From: Bufo bufo
Lineage: Eukaryota; Chordata; Amphibia; Anura; Bufonidae
NCBI RefSeq assembly: GCF_905171765.1
Contig: NC_053392.1
Span: forward strand, 36,464,956-36,528,955
Direction of reading: 5' to 3'
Length of the DNA stretch: 64,000 nt
Shown here: piece by piece, positions 10,562 through 21,588 of the stretch
Numbering within the stretch: position 1 is the first letter of the stretch
Layout: each line of letters begins with the position of its first letter
The notes under the pieces: model-generated
The model's input: the letters and a program-made list of their open reading frames with translations, nothing else
The model's database searches: none
What the model was told of the DNA's origin: nothing
Program-made: the position numbers and the translations under genes

Positions 10562-12283
10562 ATGTCAAACAGGGGGTATTTTTCTGAAGAGGCCTACAGG
10601 ATTCTGACCCAGTCGGATGAGGAGTGGGAACCCTCATCTGACGAATCTAGCGGGTCAGAATATGAACCTGTAGAAAGCAGTGGCTCTCTGACCCAAAGTT
10701 CGGACGAGGAGGTTGAGGTCCCTGGCAGCACCAGGCGTACCCGGCCCCGTGTCGCTAGACCACAGGTTATGCAGGATCCGCTTCAAGAGCAGCAGAGTGG
10801 GGCTGTCGCTGCCGGATCACGTGGTGAGGCATACACCAGCAGCGCAGCCCTCCCTGGACCTAGTACCAGCACTGCCGTACAACATGGTGACGTGGCGAGC
10901 ACCAGAAGGGCAGTTGAAGCTGGTACGGTGGCACGTGCACTAGTTACCCCGTCGCAGCCACCGCACAGACAGGCCCGTAGAGCCCCTAGAATCCCTGAGG
11001 TGCTGGCAAACCCTGATTGGCAGTCACCAACTTCAGCCGCACCTGTAGTTCCCCCTTTCACCGCCCAGTCTGGAGTTCGGGTTGAGACAGCTCAAATCGG
11101 TTCGGCCCTGCGATTTTTTGAGCTGTTCTTGACTGCGGAGCTCTTGGACTTAGTCGTGGCAGAGACAAACCGGTATGCCACACAATTTATATCCGCCAAC
11201 CCGGGAAGCTTTTATGCCCAGCCTTTCCGGTGGAAACCAGTCCAAGTTTCCGATCTTAAAATTTTTTTGGGCCTTCTCCTCAACATGGGCCTGACAAAAA
11301 AGCATGAATTGCGGTCATATTGGTCCACGCACCCGATTCATCACATGCCCATGTTCTCTGCTGCTATGTCCAGGGCACGATTTGAGGCCATCCTCCGTTT
11401 CCTGCATTTTAGCGACAACACCACCTCCCGTCCCAGAGGCCACCCAGCTTTTGACCGGCTCCACAAAATTCGGCCCCTCATAGACCATTTCAACCAGAAA
11501 TTTGCAGATTTGTATACCCCCGAGCAAAACATCTGCGTAGACGAGTCCCTAATACATTTTACCGGGCGCCTTGGCTTCAAACAGTACATCCCAAGCAAGC
11601 GTGCCCGGTATGGGGTCAAATTGTATAAGCTCTGTGAAAGGGCCACAGGCTATACCCACAAATTTCGGATCTATGAGGGAAAAGATCAGACCCTGGAGCC
11701 GGTCGGATGCCCTGACTACCTGGGGAGCAGTGGGAAGACAGTCTGGGACTTGGTGTCACCCTTATTCGGCAAGGGGTACCATCTTTATGTGGACAATTTT
11801 TACACAAGTGTGGCCCTCTTTAGGCATTTGTTTCTAGAACGGATTTGCGCCTGTGGCACCGCGCGAACTAGTCGCGTGGGCTTCCCCCAACGGCTTGTAA
11901 CTACCCGTCTTGCAAGGGGGGAGAGGGCTGCCTTGTGTAACGAAGAACTGCTCGCGGTGAAATGGAGAGACAAGCGTGACGTTTACATGCTCTCCTCCAT
12001 TCACGCAGACACGACAATCCAAATTGAGCGAGCAACCCGTGTCATTGAAAAGCCCCTCTGTGTCCACGACTATAATGCGCTCATGGGAGGGGTGGACTTC
12101 AATGACCAGATGTTGTCTCCGTATTTAGTTTCCCGCAGAACCAGATGCAGGTATAAGAAGGTGTCTGTATATTTAATTCAATTGGCGCTGTATAATAGTT
12201 TTGTTCTCTACAGTAAGGCTGGGAGAACACGATCCTTCCTCAAATTCCAGGAAGAGATCATCGAGAACCTCCTTTACCCATGA
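10562..12283 (+). CDS. piggyBac transposase, main open part (573 codons)
   Basis: Encodes the catalytic part of a piggyBac-type transposase, which excises and inserts elements at TTAA. An acidic, serine-rich N-terminus (about 1-60: DEEWEPSSDESSGSEYEP) is followed by a proline/alanine-rich linker and, from about residue 180, the family core. The catalytic aspartates are visible as Asp327 (ICVDESL), Asp411 (LYVDNFYTS) and Asp512 (MGGVDFNDQM). The frame starts at an ATG about 950 bp inside the element. It stops at TGA 12281-12283, but the same frame continues to 12514 with the family's cysteine-rich C-terminal domain, so this stop looks like a nonsense mutation (one change from CGA). Truncation would remove the end-binding domain. 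Confidence 0.9.
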   Translation: MSNRGYFSEEAYRILTQSDEEWEPSSDESSGSEYEPVESSGSLTQSSDEEVEVPGSTRRTRPRVARPQVMQDPLQEQQSGAVAAGSRGEAYTSSAALPGPSTSTAVQHGDVASTRRAVEAGTVARALVTPSQPPHRQARRAPRIPEVLANPDWQSPTSAAPVVPPFTAQSGVRVETAQIGSALRFFELFLTAELLDLVVAETNRYATQFISANPGSFYAQPFRWKPVQVSDLKIFLGLLLNMGLTKKHELRSYWSTHPIHHMPMFSAAMSRARFEAILRFLHFSDNTTSRPRGHPAFDRLHKIRPLIDHFNQKFADLYTPEQNICVDESLIHFTGRLGFKQYIPSKRARYGVKLYKLCERATGYTHKFRIYEGKDQTLEPVGCPDYLGSSGKTVWDLVSPLFGKGYHLYVDNFYTSVALFRHLFLERICACGTARTSRVGFPQRLVTTRLARGERAALCNEELLAVKWRDKRDVYMLSSIHADTTIQIERATRVIEKPLCVHDYNALMGGVDFNDQMLSPYLVSRRTRCRYKKVSVYLIQLALYNSFVLYSKAGRTRSFLKFQEEIIENLLYP

Positions 12284-12514
12284 GGTTCCGTGGCCCCATC
12301 CACCAGTGTAGTTAGCCGTCTACACGAGCGACATTTCCCCAGTGTCGTTCCTGGTACCTCAACCCAACCGTCACCCCGAAAAAGATGTCGTGTCTGTAGC
12401 AGGAGTGGAATAAGGCGTGACACCCGCTATTTCTGTCCTGACTGTCCTGACCACCCTGCCCTATGCTTTGGTGAGTGTTTCCGGAAGTACCACACACAGG
12501 TACACCTAGCATAG
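12284..12514 (+). pseudogene. Cysteine-rich C-terminal domain of the piggyBac transposase, beyond a nonsense codon
   Basis: This continues in the same frame as the upstream transposase, directly after its TGA, for 76 codons. It carries the Cys/His pattern RKRCRVC...YFCPDCPDHPALCFGECFRKYH, the cross-brace zinc domain that ends piggyBac transposases and binds the element ends. It has no ATG of its own at the start of the domain. Either a readthrough or an upstream reversion would be needed to join it to the catalytic part. Confidence 0.8.
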
Positions 12515-15500
12515 GGATTGCATCTCACAGGACAGGCACACAGGGCTATTAGGGCCCTTTTACTCACAGCTGCTGCAAACCTCTCCTTTCACCTGGGATA
12601 AAGTGCATAACGTACTTCGCCACATCTTTGGGCGATTTGCGCTTTGCACATTGTCCCATGGGGAAGGAAAGGTTTGTTCTATAAAGGTAAAAAAAACTAA
12701 ACAAAAAAAAAATTACCGGTAAGTAAAAAAGTTAAAAAAGTTTAAAAAAAGTTAATATGTTCTGTTCTAAAGTTAATAAAGTTATTGCTTTGCGGCCTGG
12801 TTTTTTCTTTTTTGTTTTGTTTTTTTTACCTTTCAGGTGGACCAACCGATCGACTAGCTGCAGCACTGATGTGCCTTCTGACAGAAGCATTGCGCTGCTG
12901 TCAGATTACACGCAAGTCGGTGTATGCGGCGCTGCAAGATACGTAAAAGATACGTTTGCCGAGGCATATGAGCTGAGGAGGTGGCGGTGTTCATATACTT
13001 TGGCAAACACTTTGTATATATAAAAAAAAAAATCCCAGCAATGATTTATTCATCCACATCGATTGATGTGAATGGAGAAATCGGGTTTGCCAGGGCATAC
13101 GAGCTAAGTGGGTATGGATGTTGGGCGGAGCTCCTATGTCCTGGCAGACGCCTTTCCCCTCCTTTTTTTTTTTTGGCAGAGATTTTTTCATCCACATTGA
13201 TCGATGCGAATGAAGAAATCTGTGCCATTCATTTTTTTCTTTCAGCCCAGAGGCTGAACGGAAAAAAATAAATCTCATTACCCGTATGCTCAATATAAGG
13301 AGAATAGCAGAAACTCCTAATGCTGGGCATACATGTAATGATTGCAGAGACCCTCAAATGCCAGGGCAGTACAAACACCCCACAAATAACACCATTTTGG
13401 AAAGAAGACACCCCAAGGTATTCGCTGAGGGGCATATTGAGTCCATGAAAGATTAAAATTTTTGTCCCAAGTTAGCGGAAAGGGAGACTTTGTGAGAACA
13501 AAATCAAAAAAATCTATTTCCGCTAACTTGTGCCCAAAAATTTTTTTTTCTATGAACTCGCCATGCCCCTCATTGAATACCTTGGGGTGTCTTCTTTCCA
13601 AAATGGGGTCACATGTGGGGTATTTATACTGCCCTGGCATTTTAGGGGCCCCAAAGCGTGAGAAGAAGTCTGGTATCCAAATGTCTAAAAATGCCCTCCT
13701 AAAAGGAATTTGGGCACCTTTGCCCACCTAGGCTGCAAAAAAGTGTCACACATCTGGTATCTCTGTATTCAGGAGAAGTTGAGGAATGTGTTTTGGGGTG
13801 TCTTTTTACATATACCCATGCTGGGTGAGATAAATATCTTGGTCACCTTCTCCTGAGTACGGAGATACCAGATGTGTGACACTTTTTTGCAGCCTAGGTG
13901 GGCAAAGGGGCCCACATTCCAAAGAGCACCTTTAGGATTTCACAGGTCATTAACCTACTTACCACACATTAGGGCCCCTGGAAAATGCCAGGGCAGTATA
14001 ACTACCCCACAAGTGACCCCATTTTGGAAAGAAGACACCCCAAGGTATTCCGTGAGGGGCATGGCGAGTTGCTAGAATTTTTTATTTTTTGTCACAAGTT
14101 AGTGGAAAATGATGATTTTTTTTTTTTTTCATACAAAGTCTCATATTCCACTAACTTGTGACAAAAAATAAAAACTTCCATGAACTCACTATGCCCATCA
14201 GCGAATACCTTGGGGTCTCTTCTTTCCAAAATGGGGTCACTTGTGGGGTAGTTATACTGCCCTGGCATTCTAGGGGCCCAAATGTGTGGTAAGGAGTTTG
14301 AAATCAAATTCTGTAAAAAATGACCTGTGAAATCCGAAAGATGCTCTTTGGAATATGGGCCCCTTTGCCCACCTAGGCTGCAAAAAAGTGTCACACATCT
14401 GGTATCTCCGTACTCAGGAGAAGGTGGGGAATGTGTTTTGGGGTGTCATTTTACATATACCCATGCTGGGTGAGAGAAATATCTTGGCAAAAGACAACTT
14501 TTCCCATTTTTTTATAGAAAGTTGGCATTTGACCAAGATATTGATCTCACCCAGCATGGGTATATGTAAAAAGACACCCCATAACACATTCCTCAACTTC
14601 TCCTGAATACAGAGATACCAGATGTGTGACACTTTTTTGCAGCCTAGGTGGGCAAAGGGGCCCATATTCCAAAGAGCACCTTTCGGATTTCACAGGTCAT
14701 TTTTTACAGAATTTGATTTCAAACTCCTTACCACACATTTGGGCCCCTAGAATGCCAAGGCAGTATAACTACCCCACAAGTGACCCCATTTTGGAAAGAA
14801 GAGACCCCAAGGTATTCGCTGATGGGCATAGTGAGTTCATGGAAGTTTTTATTTTTTGTCACAAGTTAGTGGAATATGAGACTTTGTATGAAAAAAAAAT
14901 CAAAAAAAAAAATCATCATTTTCCACTAACTTGTGACAAAAAATTCTAGGAACTCGCCATGCCCCTCACGGAATACCTTGGGGTGTCTTCTTTCCAAAAT
15001 GGGGTCACTTGTGGGGTAGTTATACTGCCCTGGCATTCTAGGGGCCCAAATGTGTGGTAAGAAGTTTGAAATCAAATTCTGTAAAAAATGACCAGTGAAA
15101 TCCGAAAGGTGCTCTTTGGAATATGGGCCCCTTTGCCCACCTAGGCTGCAAAAAAGTGTCACACATCTGGTATCTCCGTACTCAGGAGAAGGTGGGGAAT
15201 GTGTTTTGGGGGTCATTTTACATATACCCATGCTGAATGAGAGAAATATCTTGGCAAAAGACAACTTTTCCCATTTTTTTATACAAAGTTGGCATTTGAC
15301 CGAGATATTTATCTCACCCAGCATGGGTATATGTAAAAAGACACCCCAAAACACATTCCTCAACTTCTCCTGAATACAGAGATACCAGATGTGTGACACT
15401 TTTTTGCAGCCTAGGTGGGCAAAGGGACCCATATTCCAAAGAGCACCTTTCGGATTTCACAGGTCATTTTTTACAGAATTTGATTTCAAACTCCTTACCA

Positions 15501-16275
15501 CACATTTGGGCCCCTAGAATGCCAGGGCAGTATAACTACCCCACAAGTGACCCCATTTTGGAAAGAAGAGACCCCAAGGTATTTCGTGATGGGCATAGTG
15601 AGTTCATAGAACTTTTTATTTTTTGTCACAAGTTAGTGGAATATGAGTCTTTGTAAGAAAAAAAAAAAAAGAAAAAAATCATCATTTTCCGCTAACTTGT
15701 GACAAAAAATAAAAAGTTCTATGAACTCACTGTGCCCATCAGCAAATACCTTAGGGTGTGTACTTTCCGAAATAGGGTCATTTGTGGGGTGTTTGTACTG
15801 TCTGGGCATTGTAGAACCTCAGGAAACATGACAGGTGCTCAGAAAGTCAGAGCTGCTTCAAAAAGCGGAAATTCACATTTTTGTACCATAGTTTGTAAAC
15901 GCTATAACTTTTACCCAAACCATTTTTTTTTTACCCAAACATTTTTTTTTTATCAAAGACATGTAGAACAATAAATTTAGAGCAAAATTTATATATGGAT
16001 CTCGTTTTTTCTGCAAAATTTGACAACTGAAAGTGAAAAATGTCATTTTTTTGCAAAAAAATCGTTAAATTTCGATTAATAACAAAAAAAGTAAAAATGT
16101 CAGCAGCAATTAAATACCACCAAATGAAAGCTCTATTAGTGAGAAGAAAAGGAGGTAAAATTCATTTGGGTGGTAAGTTGCATGACCGAGCAATAAACGG
16201 TGAAAGTAGTGTAGGTCAGAAGTGTAAAAAGTGGCCTGGTCTTTCAGGGTGTTTAAGCACTGGGGGCTGAGGTGG
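12515..16275. repeat. Non-coding piggyBac interior with alternating inverted modules
   Basis: 12515-13300 is AT-rich with an inverted pair around TCATCCACAT (13050 and 13190). From about 13320 to 15830 a module containing AAGAAGACACCCCAAGGTAT and TGGGCAAAGGGGCCCA appears about eight times, in alternating orientation (plus near 13400, 14030, 14800, 15565; minus near 13590, 14215, 14980, 15750). The many 80-170-codon frames here are repeats of each other on both strands and are not genes. Confidence 0.7.
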
Positions 16276-16279
16276 TTAA

Positions 16280-16607
16280 GAAATGAAGGTCAGTCAGTCA
16301 GCCGAAAAATTGGGAAAACTTTGAAAGTAAGGGCTATTTGACCATGAAGGAGAGTGATGGGGTGCTGCGCCAGATGACCTGGCCTCCACAGTCACCGGAC
16401 CTGAACCCAATCGAGATGGTTTGGGGTGAGCTGGACCGCAGAGTGAAGGCAAAAGGGCCAACAAGTGCTAAGCATCTCTGGGAACTCCTTCAAGACTGTT
16501 GGAAGACCATTTCAGGGGACTACCTCTTGAAGCTCATCAAGAGAATGCCAAGAGTGTGCAAAGCAGTAATCAAAGCAAAAGGTGGCTACTTTGAAGAACC
16601 TAGAATA
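16280..16607 (+). pseudogene. Tc1-like transposase C, remaining codons
   Basis: Just after the TTAA the frame continues the helix-turn-helix (RKIGKTLK), breaks, and then jumps to the C-terminal catalytic part (MTWPPQSPDLNPIEMVWGEL to AKGGYFEEPRI). The segment with the first two catalytic aspartates is deleted, so this element was already non-autonomous apart from the piggyBac insertion. The third catalytic residue (E in PIEMVW) is intact. Confidence 0.8.
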
Positions 16608-16756
16608 TGACATATTTTCAGTTGTTTCACACTTGTTTGTTATGTATATAATTCCACATGTGTTAATTCATAGTTTTGATGCCTTCATAGTCATTAAAAT
16701 AAAAATAAAGAAAACTCTTTGAATGAGAAGGTGTGTCCAAACTTTTGGAGGTACAT

Positions 16757-17233
16757 GACCTCTGTTCATTATTGTTGTTGCCACTCCCCTGCCTCCTCTG
16801 ATATTGCCTACTCCTCAGCACCCCGATCCAGCTCAAAGGTCCTATAAAGCACACATTCATCATCGGAGTTCTGACTCTCCCTGCTGCAGTTATCAGAGTG
16901 TGGAATAACATGGTGAGTTCTTTGCTCCCCCTGTGCTGCTCTGCATTTGCCCCGATTGCCACTGTTGCTGCCTGCAATGCCACTACTACCACCACCAACA
17001 CAGGTATGCCTGGGGTCTGCATCCTCCTTCTCCACCTCAGGGCAGCACAAATATTGAATGCTTTCACACAAGTCTTCAACAGGGAGACTCTCTTGACTAT
17101 CTACCTTAGGGTGTGGTGGGGATTTCGTGCAACCTATGAGGAAAAGCATAGAATGATGTTCTGTTTGTTTCTTGCCTGTGGCAGCACTGATTGGCTCATC
17201 CATGCTGTCCATCAGCCTGGGAGCCAAAGCCAA
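16757..17233 (-). pseudogene. Probable central part of the minus-strand hAT transposase
   Basis: A 141-codon minus-strand frame (17233-16808) is acidic and serine-rich (SQNSDDECVLYRTFE) and leads into the point where Tc1 element C ends. Across the inserted DNA the minus strand resumes at 7548 with a clear hAT C-terminus. I infer both belong to one gene split by the 9.2-kb Tc1 plus piggyBac block. No hAT motif is evident in this piece itself, so assignment rests on position. It could be unrelated DNA. Confidence 0.35.
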
Positions 17234-17433
17234 TTAAGGCAAGCCACCACCCCCCACTTCCTCTCAGGAACATGTGAGAACACTCTTTCCTCCCTAGTTC
17301 TTTTTCCTGCCAACATGTGCACAACACACCATTTTAGTGGATTTGTCCAAAACAAACCAGAAAAGATTCAGGGTTTTCTACAATCCGAAAAATAGCAAAG
17401 TTCGGACCATTTCTTTCCAACTGCTGAGAAGAG

Positions 17434-18366
17434 TAAGGCCCCTTTCACATGGACGAGAATTCCGCGCGTGTGCAATGCGTGAGGTGAACGCATTGCACCC
17501 GCACTGAATCCGGACCCATTTACTTCAATGGGGCTGTGTACATGAGTGGTGATTTTCACGCATCACTTGTGCGCTGCGTGAAAATGGCAGCATGCTCTAT
17601 ATTGTGCATTTTTCACGCAAACACAGGCCCCATAGAAGTGAATGGGGCTTGCTTTAAAATCGCAAGCATCCGCAAGCAAGTGCAGATGCGGTGCGATTTT
17701 CACGCATGGATGCTAGGTGACGATCGGGATGGACACCCGATCTTTATTATTTCCCCTTATAACATGGTTATAAGGGATAATAATAGCATTCTTAATACAG
17801 AATGCTAAGTAAATGAGGGATGGAGGGGTTAAAAAAAAATTTAAAAAAATTAAACTCACCTCATCCACTTATTCGCGCAGCCCGGCTTGTCTTCTTTCTT
17901 CTTCTTTGAGGACCTGGGAGAAAAGGACCTTTGATGACGTCACTGCGTTCATCACATGGTCCATCACATGGTCCATCACATGGTCCATCTCCGTGGTGAT
18001 GGACCATGTGAAGAGCGCAGTGACGTCATCAATGGTCATTTTCTCCCAGGTCCTCAAAGAAGAAGAAGGAAGACAAGCCGGGCTGCGCGAATAAGTGGAT
18101 GAGGCGAGTTTAATTTTAATTTTTAACCGCTCCATCCCTTATTTACTTAGCATTCTGTATTAAGAATGCTATTATTTTCCCTTATAACCATGTTATAAGG
18201 GAAAATAATAACACCGATCCCAAACCCAAACCCAAACTTCTGTGAAGAAGTCCGGGTACCAAACATGCCGATTTTTCTCAACCGCGTGCAAAACGCATAA
18301 AAACGCTTTGCACTCGCTCAGAAAAATTGCGCATTTTCCCGCGACGCCCGTGTGAAAGAGGCCTAA
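17434..18366. mobile_element. Foldback hAT-type MITE with TAAGGCC ends and palindromic CRE core
   Basis: Ends TAAGGCCCCTTTCACATGG and (complement) TTAGGCCTCTTTCACACGG define a 0.93-kb element. The core 17856-18110 is a near-perfect palindrome carrying CTCACCTCATCCACTT, AGGACCTGGGAGAAAA and two TGACGTCA sites (17935-17942, 18021-18028). A short CATCACATGGTC triplet repeat sits off centre. Non-coding; no clear 8-bp duplication. Confidence 0.65.
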
Positions 18367-18379
18367 GTGTCATTTCTAT

Positions 18380-20810
18380 GAAGAGGACTCTTAGTGGGGA
18401 TTTGGAAGCGAATGGGAAACCTTCCGCAACTCTTTCAGTTTGCCAACACATGCTGAGAGAGCTCTAGAATTTTAGCCTAACCACAATGGCATGGAAAGAA
18501 TAAAATTAATGGTGAAGATTTGCAATGAGATTCACAAATATGATCCGAATGTAGATACCTTCATATCATGCAATATCTTTGAGGGCAACTGCGAGACATT
18601 TTCTGTGGCCCTAGAGAATGACATGGGGTTATTTAAGTTGTAGTTGCATACACATCGCAGCCAAAGATACTAAATGATGAGGAAGAATGCCTTTCGATAC
18701 TCATGAGATTGGCCATGGGATATTGTGATGACACTCCAGACATCCTTATCAAGTTCAAAACTACCTTACAGGATGAGTGTTTATCACTTTGTAGTCAGTT
18801 TGAAATAATGTATACAAAAGTAACAAAGGAGCAAGGTATAGGTGTCCATTTGGCATGGTTCGCATAGAGCCCACAGAACTGATGAAGTTATGATACATAT
18901 TGTCAGGTACATCACAAGGATGGATGATTCATCTGACACAATTTTATTGAGTGGAGGAGGCCTAGACCATCAAAAGTGTGTGTTATACAGCACTATTGTC
19001 TGAGACCACCCCTGCCTGCAATTCAAAACTCTGCAAATATGTGGGAATACAAATGGCCAGAGGTCTCACATCCACATCTTTGGGCTCAGAATAAGAATGA
19101 TTGGTATTCAGGAGGATGTTCAAGGTCCAGACCTACCACCTCAACAACAATATCACTTCTAACCAGAAGCCAACCAGTCAATACAGAAAACGATCCAGGA
19201 AATGGCTGTAAGAGGTGTGGTCGAGAGGGAAACTCAAAGTGCAAGAATCCTATATGGCCAGTGAAGGACACTGATACACTTAGGCATCATCATCATTGAT
19301 CTACATGTCCTGAACAAGTACAACCCCATGTCAGCACCCGTAGTTGCACAGACTCCCGACATAATGGCAAGAATAAGTAGCAACTTGTGAATTTTTGACC
19401 ACTGATGTTGCCAATAGATTCTTCTCCAAAGAACTAACAGAGAGCTGTAGGTACACGTTTGCCATCACAGTGGGAAACAAAAATACTTATTTTATGTACT
19501 TACCCAGGGGTTCCACAGTAACACTACATATTTCCACCAGACCTGATGGCCTTACTTGAGTGTGTTTTCACAGCAGGAATATCAGCTACAATATGTAGAT
19601 GACCTGCTCTTTCACACAGAGACCATCAAAAACATCTTGTTCTGTTATGGGAACTGTTGGTATTCCTATCCCAGACTGGGCTCAGATGGTTCCCTCAGAA
19701 GGCAAACTTGGCTAGGGCAGAAGTTAAATTATTTGGCATCCAGATATATCATGGAGCCAATGGCAGCATTACTTTCTGTGTGGACAAGACTAAACCATCA
19801 ATGGTTGGGTCACCCTGGGTGAACCCAAGAGCACCAGTCCTGAAGTCAGTATGGCAGCTGGTTGCTCCAGCAGAGGCACCATGGTCTGTAATATAGATTG
19901 ATCACATAGGACCATTACCGGCCAGCAGTCGTAACTGTCGCTATGCACTGGTGGTTGTGGATGTCTTCTCCAAATTTATGAAAGTAATTCTAATGACTCT
20001 GCTACCACTACTGCCTGGATTCTGACAGTATTTGAACAAGTATTATTATGAAGGGGAGTACCCAGAGTTCTAGAATCTGACAAAAGAGCCCATTTTACGG
20101 TAAGGTCATGAAATAATTTTGTGGCCTTTTGGACATAAAGCAAAGGTTTTATGTACTGTACCATATCATCCTCAGTCTTCAGGCACAGTGGAGCAAATGA
20201 CGCAAACTATCAATAAAAGTCTTTTTAACTCACTGTTGGAAAAAGGATCCTCATGTGTAACCTACCTTCCATCTGCACTCATGGGAAAATGAGCAACAGA
20301 GGCATTGACCTGGCATTAGCCCCTTCGAAATCAGGACAGAGGGCAAGATGCCAGTCTGCTTCCCAAAGAAGCACCACATATAATAACGTTTGAAGAATGC
20401 CATTGCTAGGGATGTGTTTCTCCAACAAGTTAAACAAAACCTGGAGGAATTGCTACCACATACAATAAGAATGCACAGACCATACCCGCAGGGAAGACTC
20501 CTATGACATTTATGAGACACATGGTGATGGTCAAGGTGTTCCACAAAGCCATACCCTGGGTTGCAAACTGAGAAGGACCCCATCATGTCCTTGAGGTTGT
20601 GGGGGACACTATGCTAAAGGTACAAAAGATGACAATGGCCAACAAAGGGTTTTCTAATATGACAGACAGCCTTCTGACACTGACCAAGCAAAGACCACCC
20701 ACGCTTTCCCAACTCTATATGGTTAATACAGATAGAGTTCAGCAAGGGGAAGTAGTAGGTCGAAAAAGGATCAAACACTATTCAAAGCAAGTCATTTAGT
20801 GTGACTATAG
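18380..20810 (+). pseudogene. Decayed retrovirus-like pol (reverse transcriptase and integrase remnants)
   Basis: Plus-strand fragments in several frames show a reverse transcriptase palm with a YVDD box (19592-19603, context LQYVDDLL), a downstream piece ending GIQIYHGANGSI, and an integrase core with IDHIGPLP...VVVDVFSKF (about 19896-19980), a second acidic site in ESDK (about 20073) and HPQSSGTVE (about 20165-20193). Many stops and frameshifts mean no functional protein. A weak gag-like part may lie at 18380-19000. No LTRs or env recognised. Likely an old endogenous retrovirus or related LTR element; subgroup not determined. Confidence 0.6.
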
Positions 20811-21588
20811 TTATTCCACATATAGTGATGGTATCTTTAAGCAAATTGCTAGGAGACCCAACTACTCACAGTGAGAGACATGAGGATGAAGGTATGAGCA
20901 CCAACACATTCATATCTAGCCCCCTTATAACAGTACAGTGGCTTAGAAGGTAACATTCTAGTGCCATACAGTACTTTTGTATTTACACCAGACCGATGGT
21001 ATTTGTATGGGTTACAGCTAGATGGATTTGCCAATGGAGTAAACCAACATTACACCCCAGTAGAGAAGACCTCAGTCCTACAATATGATTTGCATGACCT
21101 GTGCTTAAGAGAGTATAAACGTTATGTAGACATTTACTCCGACTCCCACTAGATGTACCAGGAGAGTTTCCAGGGATCCAAACTTGCACCCATACGGGGA
21201 TTTACCTAGGAATCCAAACAAAGTACTATACACCAAGGAAGGCATTTTAAGTCCAGAGGATGCCACTGGAGCAGAGTACAGTGGTTGGTACTGCATATCC
21301 TAAAGGTTGCCTTTCCACATTGATAAATGCCTGACGATGTAAGGGGAAGGATATACTTTGATAGACTAGTGATGGTCATTGGTACTCTAAAAGCATGTTG
21401 TATCCTGAGAGATTCACTTATGGTGATTACTAAGGAATTACTAAGTAATTCCCCACAAGGCCATGTTTCCATTCATTATTTACAGACCAGTGTGTTGAAG
21501 TTGAAATTAAACTGTAGTAAGACATAATTTGTGGTCCCTTAAAGCTCAATGGATTGTACAGGGCAAAAGTCAATCTAAAGGACTATAC
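20811..21588. other. Unassigned stretch downstream of the pol remnant
   Basis: Short scattered frames only (up to 88 codons) on both strands and no recognised motif. It may be the worn 3' part of the retroviral insertion. Confidence 0.35.

Larger units (their letters stand above)
9611..16275 (+). mobile_element. piggyBac element with nearly complete transposase
   Basis: TTAA at 9607-9610 and 16276-16279 flank a 6665-bp element, the precise target signature of piggyBac. The extreme ends share only about seven bases (CCACCTC). Order: a left end with four hairpins (9611-9872), a 0.7-kb leader, the transposase frame (10562-12514), then 3.7 kb of non-coding DNA with alternating inverted modules. 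Joining the flanks at one TTAA restores the Tc1 transposase frame, which confirms the boundaries. A related, transposase-less copy lies inverted at 38475-42333. Confidence 0.9.
9145..16755 (+). mobile_element. Tc1/mariner element C, internally deleted and split by a piggyBac element
   Basis: The left arm (9145-9410, starting CAGTACAGACCAAAAGTTTG) and right arm (16600-16755) are inverted repeats of roughly 200 bp or more, including ACACACCTTCTCATTCAAAG and its complement. The left TA is at 9143-9144; the right extreme end is slightly worn. The coding part lies in two pieces, 9556-9606 and 16280-16607, separated by the TTAA-flanked piggyBac element 9611-16275. Net length without the insertion is under 1 kb. 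Confidence 0.85.

Noticed and set aside
13317..15974. Numerous frames of 80-170 codons in the piggyBac interior and its copy at 38720-40570
   Set aside because: The same peptides recur on both strands in inverted modules; non-coding repeats explain them.
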